NCBI RefSeq assembly: GCF_000143415.4
Contig: NW_003314313.1
Span: 1,184,877 to 1,248,876, forward strand
From: Selaginella moellendorffii
Taxonomy: Eukaryota > Streptophyta > Lycopodiopsida > Selaginellales > Selaginellaceae
Length of the DNA: 64,000 nucleotides
Direction of reading: 5' to 3'
How positions within the stretch are numbered: position 1 is the stretch's first letter; every line of letters starts with the position of its first letter. Shown in pieces: positions 57,101-64,000 of the stretch. The notes below the pieces were generated by a model. That model worked only from the letters and a program-made list of their open reading frames with translations. It searched no databases and was not told the DNA's origin. A program made the position numbers and the translations under genes.

Positions 57101-57489
57101 GCTTCTTTTTTGGAGGAGAGTCGGACGTCGGCTTGAGCTTGACCACCCTTTTCTGCTTCGGGGTAGTTTCCAGATCGACCCCCTTCCCCTTCGCTTCGCG
57201 AACTGGAGGCACTCTCAATGGCTCAATGTTGGAATATAGTTTTTGAACATTGCCGTAGGTGAGGTTCGTGGATTCCATGTGATCTTCATAGACCCGCAGC
57301 GTCTTTGAAATTGTGGGCCTCCTGGACAACCTCTCCCTAGCTCCCTCTAGGAATTCCTCATAGCCGCTGCCCCCCTCCGGGAAGCCGCTAGGATGTGCAA
57401 GGTGGATCTTGAAGGCAGACGCTGTCTCTACCACAAGTGCCAGTCCATATTCTTGCATGGAACTGCATAGAGTGTCTGTCACTTGGATG
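54149..57489 (-). mobile_element. DNA transposon-like element T1, left part, interrupted by T2
   Basis: Starts at 54149 with AAGCTCTATTTCGTTAAAGTGGG, the same terminal sequence as T2 (57489) and T3 (22466), inserted in the gag leader of A4. It contains a multi-exon gene on the minus strand and several copies of the TGGCATGAGG palindrome. T2 interrupts it at 57489, and the rest should lie beyond T2, possibly off the window. No inverted partner of the terminal sequence was found within the window. Confidence 0.65.
54592..57489 (-). pseudogene. Multi-exon gene with FCP1/HAD-phosphatase-like domain and GQH-motif N-terminal region
   Basis: Exons on the minus strand: 57489-56598 (5' end cut by T2), 56543-56280, 56237-56123, 56075-55491, 55443-55164, 55123 leftward. 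Introns are 54, 42, 47, 47 and 40 nt, with GT-AG ends and continuing phase through the fifth exon. The N-terminal part has a basic linker (PPKKK, TKKKSRKEQ) and FYAVSGQHSSLAM, weakly like ParB-fold GQH motifs. The middle is a Pro/Thr-rich region with repeated D[H/Q/Y][A/T]P units. The C-terminal part shows HAD/FCP1 signatures: VFDLNGVLFSHERG, LGVWTSMM, and NEILIDD with a downstream Lys. A stop (55253-55255), a one-base frame mismatch after the fifth exon and a late frameshift before the KPYVLGNLAKRL segment make it a likely pseudogene. DLNGV instead of DxDGT is known in this family. Its function in the element is unknown. Confidence 0.7.
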
Positions 57490-60400
57490 AAGCTCTATTT
57501 CGTTAAAGTGGGATTTATTCAGTAAAATGGGACTAGGTACAAATTTTCAAGTATTTGAAAATGACGTGAAATTATATGTTTTTTGTCCAGGGGCTAGACA
57601 TATCTGGGGCATGGTGACTAGCGCAGTGACTTTGTGTCCAGACTGAGTCCATCTGGTTGTATAATAAATCTCATTGTCAAGGTGAACAAGCCGAATCTGA
57701 AGCTAAAGAAGAGCGATGGCATGCGCGCACACACTATTTGTTTGTTCATTGAGCGTGTGGTGAGCTTTCCAAGATGAACGTCATTCCTATTAGCCAGACA
57801 TATAACTTAATGGTGAGAACATTTAGATATTATTCAATGTTATCTTTTTCTAACGAATCTAATTGTGAAGGTGTAGCAAGAGGCATTGCTAGTCTGGAGA
57901 AGTCATTTAACTCATTTGACCCTTAGTGTATTTTCATGAAACTAAATAACATTCATATTATTAAGGAATTTCTCTAGTACCTTTTTTTTACGACATAGAG
58001 GCTTGCATTTCTTTCAAAGGTGATTTAGTAAAAGGCCTGAGGGCACATGCCATTCTATTTCTCAGACCAGTATTAAGATATACTAGTGCAAAGGGCCACA
58101 TGCCATCACGCCTCCTCTGATTCAGATTCGGATTGTTCACCTTGAAATAAAATACATTAGAAACTTAGTAAAGGAATATTAAATCTCACCTTGAACCCGG
58201 GTTATGAATGCTCTTGCTGCATCTCTTGCATGGTCTGGCAAGGTGATGGTGGCACTCTGCTTCCGCGTCCAACCATGCACAACATTATCCACCGATATGC
58301 TCATGCTGGGATCCCTTGGATTCAGCACCCATCTCTTTTCTAGGCAATCCTTCGTATATCCGGAACTTGGCTTGAACCACTCCACAGTTACATTGAAGGA
58401 GTTAGTTTCCGCGTCCTCCTCTGCATCAGTGATGCAGCGCCCCACCCATATCATTTGTTTTTTATTACTGGGTCTGACAAGCACGACCATTCCTTTGCAG
58501 ACTTATACTGGATTGAATGCTGAATCCGGCTTCTTGTTCCTCGGCCCACAATAGTGATCCTCAACATCGTTATCTGTCACTGCATTTCCAGAGGACATTG
58601 TTCCGCTACTATCTGGTGCTCTGGGTTCTGGCCAAAAGGACTCTTCCAATTCTTCATATACAACCGGCCCATTTTGGATAGCAGATATAATCTTCTCCCA
58701 GTATTCGAGCAAAGGCTTGCACCTCTTAAAATAGGATTCTCCACCAAACACCAACCCCCTCTTCCAGAAGGCAATATGCTGTCTAATCCCGGCCACTATA
58801 CTTTCCTGGTCTTTGAGTCCATCCGGGTGCATCGGCCGTGGGGAACCCTAAGGAATCATAGGTTCCCCAGTTATGGGATCTCTCTTGAAGAGTTCAATGC
58901 CATCCACTGGTAGCCACACTGTGTCCCATTCTCTCATCTTGTACCTCATCACTAGAGCACCGTCACGCATGCTAAAATGAAACTGAAGAGGCTTGGAGTG
59001 GCCAATCAGCGTTTCGGATCCGTCCCTGATGTAGCCTCTTACAAACCCCTTAAAGTCTGGAACCTCTGTCACAAGTGCAGCTTCAACAGTGCCTTTGATG
59101 CAATTTTGGAATTCATCGTAGAGTTGTGGGAGGGTGAGGACATTGGATCGCCGGAGGGACTCTGCCAGGTGACTGAACATGGCATCGACGTCTTCATGAG
59201 TGTGCCCAACCATGAGAAAGCCAAGTGTAACCGTTTCAAATATGCCTTTGGCAACAAGCATCGCCAAGTACGCGAAGACGTACATGTTTTTGTTCTCACT
59301 GCCAGCATTGTCTGTTTGGAGCAGAAGATGGGGTGGAAGGCCACATCGGCCGCAAGAACTTCCTTGAGATTCTGCTTCGTTTGGATGAGGCTGTGCATTC
59401 ACCGGGAGACCAGCCTCGTCGGAATGGCATGAGGCCTCACGTGATAACCCTACAATCTGACGGCCAACATATTCACTGGGATGGCATGGGGCCCCACGCG
59501 ATACTGCAAGCCTTTGCTCCTCCTCCAGCTGAACCCTGTATGGGGTTCGATCGACAAGGGCCTTATGCAAGGGTTGGCCGTTCAGCTCAGTCTGCGCACT
59601 TTGCAGAGACCTTAAGTGTTTTGCTAGGGACGCAATCATCATGTTTGCACCCCCGCCACCCCATAGAGGTACAAAGAAGTTCCCATAGTTCTGGGCACCA
59701 TGCCCATGAGCGATTATGCCAAACAGAGACACAGGCAGCTGCATGGATGAAGAGATTGCCTTGGGGGCAGGATTGAGTCGAGGTAAGCACGTCTTTTTCT
59801 GGTCCATTTTGTCGTGGATGATGCAGAGGTAAGAGTCAGGTCTCTCCATGGAGAGAATCCTGTTATGATAATATGCAGTCCTGCAGCTTCTCTGCTCGAT
59901 GTTGTGGTCGAGCCGCCTTCTAACCAACGTCTCTCGCTCTTGAGCGCTGCAAGAATTCTTTGACAAAGCCATTTTGATAGCAGTGCACTCGTCACACTTT
60001 GAAAAGCTGGAGTACTTTCCTATACTCACATCCCTGAACCTGTTGCTCCACAATCTACTAAATCTAGATTGGCTCAGCTTCCTGTAGCCATTACTCTGGA
60101 GTTCCCGATTCACATCTTCCAATATGGCCCCCTTGGTATACATGGAAGGGAGAACTCGTTGGGTGTCTCGTGTTCCATCTTCCAAGAGGCGGGTTTTATG
60201 TGGTTGCTGCTCGCTACATGTCTCGACAAACCTCTTGAAGATTGCCTCTCCATATACAACATGACCCCTGGTTTTGTGCGTACCGTCGTTCCCATGGACT
60301 GCCTGTTGAACCCTTTGTTCCTCGAACTCAGTTTTGATTCTGTAGAATGTGGTTCGAGGGACTCCATAAATGATTCTCCATGCCTTCATGCAGACCAAAC

Positions 60401-61320
60401 CCCTCTGGAAGACCATGCCCCCCACCTGATGTTCTGAAGCATCAACAGATGACCGTAATGCCTCATACACAAAATTGCGAGCTGCCTTCCAGGACAATGT
60501 CTTGTATCTTGCTCTCTCCTCTTCAATAGCATCCCAATCAGCATGTTGACAGCACCTCCTCTTGCAACAAGCAACTGTCGAGACCATTCGAACCTCCATC
60601 GCCATTTTCTGCCTTTTCGGTTCGTTGCTCAGATCCCTTTGGCTGTGCTGTAGGAAGGTGTACTTTCTTTTCCCATGAAGAGATGTTCTGTCATCAGTTG
60701 TAGTGGTGTTTGATTGTGAATCCTTCACATTCTCAAACACTAAATGCCTTAATTTCCACCGCACAATGCTTCCAATAGTCAGACTGTTTTCTTCTGTGTC
60801 AACAACCTCTAAAATTGCAACTCCAATATCATCCCAGCCCAATTCTTGATTAGCAACCGCATCTCTTGGATCGACAACTGTGGCTAAGCCCTCAGCTACC
60901 ACCTCCCCCTCGGGGTTGTTTAGAAACACCTTTGCCTGAATCCATGTAGCACGGTTCTTAAGATCCACGGAGGGAACATGCGTCGCACTTGCGCTGTCCC
61001 CAACATCTGCTTTCTTCTGCAGATTTTTCAAGGCAACAACAACATTTACCCCGACGACCATCTCTCCTCGTTCAATAGCGACCACATTCCCATCGAAGAC
61101 AGTCTCTACTGATACAGCAGCATTGCCTTCCCCAAGCCTTTGATAGTGTATAACAAAGTTCCGATCCATAGACACAAGGGTCCCTTTTGCAACTCTCTTC
61201 CCACCATTCAAAATGTAAACCTTTTCCCCAACCCTGAAGGCCATTCTGAAAGTGCAGAAAAGAAGTTAAGACCATACAAAAAATGATTGGAGAATGGCCT
61301 AAATCATAACATACCAAATA
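57490..61320 (-). mobile_element. DNA transposon T2 with DUF7869-type transposase gene
   Basis: Minus-strand element ending on the left at the CTCTATTTCGTTAAAGTGGG terminus (57489). It contains the gene 61244-58106, a 600-bp AT-rich 3' region (57490-58105) and palindrome copies. T3 repeats its 3' 1.46 kb elsewhere in the window, so this terminus is real and mobile. The right end is not identified; 61320 only marks the last sequence tied to the gene (5' UTR intron). Confidence 0.65.
58106..61244 (-). pseudogene. DUF7869-type transposase-like protein, about 1029 aa, two stops
   Basis: Exon 1 is 61244-58190 (1018 codons + 1 nt); a 49-nt intron (58141-58189) follows; exon 2, 58140-58106, ends in an acidic tail ESESEEA and TGA. 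The phase fits. Residues 1-190 form two similar units (KVYILNGGKRVAKGTL; KVFLNNPEGEVVAEGL), perhaps DUF8039-like. Cysteine clusters lie at 225-232 (ACCKRRCC) and 417-420 (KCDEC). The DUF7869 region has IIHDKMD (D478, D481), LLLQTDNAGSENKN (D645) and GHTHEDVDAMF (E684), arranged like a DDE RNase H-fold nuclease; that role is inferred. Two stops occur after residue 798 (TAG after GEPMIP, TAA after AFNPV), where T3 has CAG. A 69-nt 5' UTR intron (61246-61314) probably precedes the ATG. The protein probably moves T1/T2-type elements. Confidence 0.8.
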
Positions 61321-61412
61321 GCATGAGGCCACATGCCATTATTCAAACATGCTATTGACACCCATGTGAAATTTCGCATTCACAAAATTGGCATGAGCCC
61401 TCATGCCATTAG

Positions 61413-61617
61413 TGGTACCACTAATGGCATGAGGCCTCACGCTATCTTTGGCCCCTGCTAGCCTGTTGCTATATTCCTTTTGCCTTGTTGCAACTGTATA
61501 TATTTTTGTGTGCGTGACTAGTCACCCATACAAAAATATATACAGTTGCAGCAAGGCAAAAGGAATATGGCAATAGGATAGTAGGGGCCAAAGATGGCAT
61601 GAGGCCTCATGCCATCT
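61413..61617. repeat. Long inverted repeat (hairpin, MITE-like)
   Basis: Arms of about 85-90 bp (61416-61510 and 61528-61617) pair with few mismatches around a loop of about 17 bp. Each arm ends in the GGCATGAGGCC palindrome. To its left, 61396-61437 forms a second palindrome centred on GGTACC. Confidence 0.85.
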
Positions 61618-61620
61618 TGA

Positions 61621-61804
61621 TATACACACAGCTGCAGGCAAGTAAAAACATACATGACAATACGCTAGCCATGAAATTGCAAGGGCCTAAGATGGCATGT
61701 GGCCTCATGCCATTTCTAAATGTGGTCCTAAACCATTCCATGGTGAACATACTAGGAAGCACAAGTGCCGAATATCAAGAGGAAGCGGTAGCCACACCAA
61801 AGAC
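61621..61804. other. No gene seen
   Basis: Short spacer containing one palindrome copy (61693-61714) and otherwise unrecognised sequence. Confidence 0.5.
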
Positions 61805-61995
61805 AGTGCCGCTCGCAACACCGCAACTACTCATAGCGCCGCTCGCAACACAGCAACTGCTCGTAGCGCCGCTCGCACAAACTGCCACTCGCATAAACTG
61901 CCGCTCGCAATGGCACTCGCAATGCTGCAACCGCTTGTAGACGCATAAACCACAGCTCACAACGCCGCTTACACAAGCAGCGCTCACTGCGCTCA
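61805..61995. repeat. Imperfect GCCGCTCGCA-type tandem repeat
   Basis: Repeated units GCCGCTCGCAA, CACAGCAACTGCTCG and CACTCGCA in degenerate order. Chance frames across it are low complexity and not taken as genes. Confidence 0.75.
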
Positions 61996-62249
61996 GCGGA
62001 ACCAAAAACACGGCGCACAAAAATGATAGACCTAGGAATGAGTTCGAGAATTCAAAAATAACACACGCTTGAACGTCACATCAAATCCTCTGACAAACCA
62101 GATCTTATGATTCCTCTGACAAATTTCAAACTGAGTAGCTTCTAGACTTTGTTGTCGGAGGTTGAACTTTGTCACATCATGTCCTTGCCTCGATCCAGCT
62201 GTGCCATGTCAGTGATTCGAACTTTGCCATGCCATGTCAGCGATCCGCG
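61996..62249. other. No recognisable feature
   Basis: AT-moderate sequence without a plausible frame; two partial repeats of a CCATGTCAG[T/C]GAT phrase near 62205-62245. Confidence 0.4.
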
Positions 62250-63234
62250 CCAAGATTATTCGCCGTGTAAAGGAATAATTATGCTGTGTGTGTACGTCCA
62301 TTTATGGCAATATAAGGCCACATGCCATTCAAAGAATAATGCTAGTCGAGCATCTTTTGGTGCATTTTTGGGTTCAAAATTGCATGAGCCCACACGCTAT
62401 AAAGTTTACCTGTACCAAAAATAGAAACAGCTTTATTTACTTGGGAATTTATATGGCTGAGGCATTTTTAAACTTACAAACACATGCCCTACTTACATTC
62501 CTTTGGTTGCTTAAAATTCAAAAATATTATAAACCTTTCTTTTTGCATTTTCAATGTTTTCAATTATGGTTTTTGATTTTCGCAGGACCAGCCTAGTAAT
62601 CTATTTGCATCCCGTTATGTTTATAGCTAGCTTTCGTTTGTCCCCTTCGCTAGCCTGAGATACATCTGCTCGGCATCTGCCTCTTACAGCATTTGCCCAG
62701 AAAGGGCATCTTTCTTCACGCAGCATTTGCCACATGTTTAGGGTTAGGGTTTAGGGTTTAGGGTTTAGCAATTCAGTAGCTTGATAAACATGCAAATACA
62801 GAACTTGATGCAAAATCCTTTGATATGTCACAATGCCCCTAGGACCATAAACACATTTCAATAGAGAGGGTCCTTTCATTTCATAACTCCTTACGTAGAT
62901 CTTGGTGAAACCAGAGTTAGTGAAGTTGGTTTCTTGTGATCCCGCATCTGATTGTGATGTCCCTTTGCAGTGTCGATGGAAAGGTCAATGCACACCAAAC
63001 TGTAGAATCTTGGAGCAAAATAACGGTCGGATCTATGGCAAATGCCCCTGAAACATTGTAAGGCTCGTGTGGTCTCATGTGGTGTCCGATCGAGATGCTT
63101 CTTTGCAGGGTCATCAAGAAGGACATTGTATACCATTCTGTAAAATCTGGTTGCGATCTAACGGTTGGATCTCCAGGAAACTCAAAACAATCTCGTGCGT
63201 GTCAGAATATTCTAGGAATATACTCCTATGTGCT
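62250..63234. repeat. Tandem duplication, unit 1 (985 bp)
   Basis: Begins CCAAGATTATTCGCCGTG and repeats from 63235. It contains a telomeric tract, degenerate palindrome copies and sequence of unknown origin. No credible coding sequence. Confidence 0.93.
62737..62768. repeat. Interstitial telomeric repeat in unit 1
   Basis: GTTTAGGGTTAGGG followed by TTTAGGG units, about four to five in all, one of them a TTAGGG variant. Confidence 0.9.
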
Positions 63235-64000
63235 CCAAGATTATTCGCCGTGTAAAGGAATAATTATGCTGTGTCATTTATGGCAATATAAGGCCACACG
63301 CCATTCAAAGAATAATGCTAGTCGAGCATCTTTTGGTGCATTTTTGAGTTCAAAATTGCATGAGCCCACACGCTATAAAGTTTACCTGTACCAAAAATAG
63401 AAACAGCTTTATTTACTTGGGAATTTAAGTGGTTGAGGCATTTTTAAACTTATAAACACATGCCCTACTTACATTCCTTTGGTTGCTAGCTTTCGTTTGT
63501 CCCCTTCACTAGCCTGAGATACATCTGCTCGGCATCTGCCTCTTACAGCATTTGCCCAGAAAGGGCATCTTTCTTCACGCAGCATTTGCCACATGTTTAG
63601 GGTTTAGGGTTTAGGGTTTAGCAATTCAGTAGCTTGATAAACATGCAAATACAGAACTTGATGCAAAATCCTTGGATATGTCACAATGCCCCTAGGACCA
63701 TAAACACATTTCAATAGAGAGGGTCCTTTCATTTCATAACTCCTTACGTAGATCTTGGTGAAACCAGAGTTAGTGAAGTTGGTTTCTTGTGATCCCGCAT
63801 CTGATTGTGATGTCCCTTTGCAGTGTCGATGGAAAGGTCAATGCACACCAAACTGTAGAATCTTGGAGCAAAATAACGGTCGGATCTATGGCAAATGCCC
63901 CTGAAACATTGTAAGGCTCATGTGGTCTCATGTGGTGTCCGATCGAGATGCTTCTTTGCAGGGTCATCAAGAAGGACATTGTATACCATTCTGTAAAATC
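63235..64000. repeat. Tandem duplication, unit 2 (runs off the window)
   Basis: Copy of 62250 onward with a deletion of about 115-120 bp (unit 1 about 62511-62627) and small indels. Its telomeric tract is at 63596-63620. Confidence 0.93.

Larger units (their letters stand above)
54249..61714. repeat. Dispersed palindrome, core TGGCATGAGGCCTCATGCCA
   Basis: More than a dozen full or half copies: about 54252, 54536-54557, 54583, 55606-55628, 55678, 56554-56577, 59423-59445, 59483-59503, 61320-61342, 61389-61412, 61416-61438, 61594-61617 and 61693-61714. Degenerate copies follow at 62309, 62381, 63291 and 63360, and in T3 at 23004 and 23065. Clear copies are absent from the LTR and LINE regions. 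Copies lie in introns, next to stop codons and inside coding exons. Confidence 0.8.

Overview
The window is almost entirely nested transposable elements in a plant-type nuclear genome. The telomere-like tracts are (TTTAGGG)n/(CCCTAAA)n, the LTR elements use the plant initiator-Met tRNA primer site (TGGTATC[A/G]GAGC), the gypsy element carries a chromodomain, and every intron that can be modelled is only 42-69 nt. The telomere type, tiny introns, an apparently endonuclease-less Penelope-like element and DUF7869-type transposase genes point to a non-seed land plant or other streptophyte. A lycophyte would fit, but the species cannot be fixed from the sequence. No ordinary host gene is recognisable. 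Layout: 1-13549 is a minus-strand Ty3/gypsy chromovirus (A1, 3' end off the window) split by a complete 7.9-kb non-autonomous LTR element (C1, 1449-9332, site duplication CCAAG). 13550-25839 is a minus-strand C-family element (C3) that holds A1, a young 7.3-kb non-coding LTR element (D, 14474-21759, site duplication TCCAC) and a fragment of a DNA transposon (22466-23925). 26119-35146 is a degenerate L1-type LINE; a Penelope-like element (PLE) is inserted in its ORF2, and the terminal repeat of that PLE carries a complete hammerhead ribozyme, a TATA box and heat-shock-element-like sites. 35147-43739 is a plus-strand gypsy copy (A2) with C2 inserted in it. 43740-44158 is a miniature LTR element. 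44173-52289 is the best gypsy copy (A3, minus) with a solo C LTR in it. 52290-54148 is further LTR debris plus a 100-N gap. 54149-61.3 kb is two nested DNA transposons: T1 carries a FCP1/HAD-phosphatase-like multi-exon gene, T2 a DUF7869 transposase-like gene. 61.4-64 kb holds a hairpin element, short repeats and a 985-bp tandem duplication with internal telomeric repeats. How the parts relate: A is the only LTR family here with coding capacity. C and D have none, yet share with A the same LTR core promoter (GTATAGTAGGG), GC-rich LTR minisatellites (A and C) and, for A and C, a 3' region with two tRNA T-arm-like hairpins. They look like parasites of A. The most unusual points are: (i) two short spliceosomal introns inside the gypsy integrase, one placed so that only spliced RNA encodes the catalytic glutamate; removing both gives one exact reading frame and DD35E spacing. 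(ii) A hammerhead ribozyme in the terminal repeat of a PLE whose RT ORF ends next to CCCTAAA repeats. (iii) A dispersed palindrome, core TGGCATGAGGCCTCATGCCA, confined to the T1/T2 elements and neighbouring DNA, found in introns, UTRs and coding sequence. (iv) T1 and T2 sharing the same terminal sequence while carrying different genes. All calls come from reading the sequence; no database search was run.
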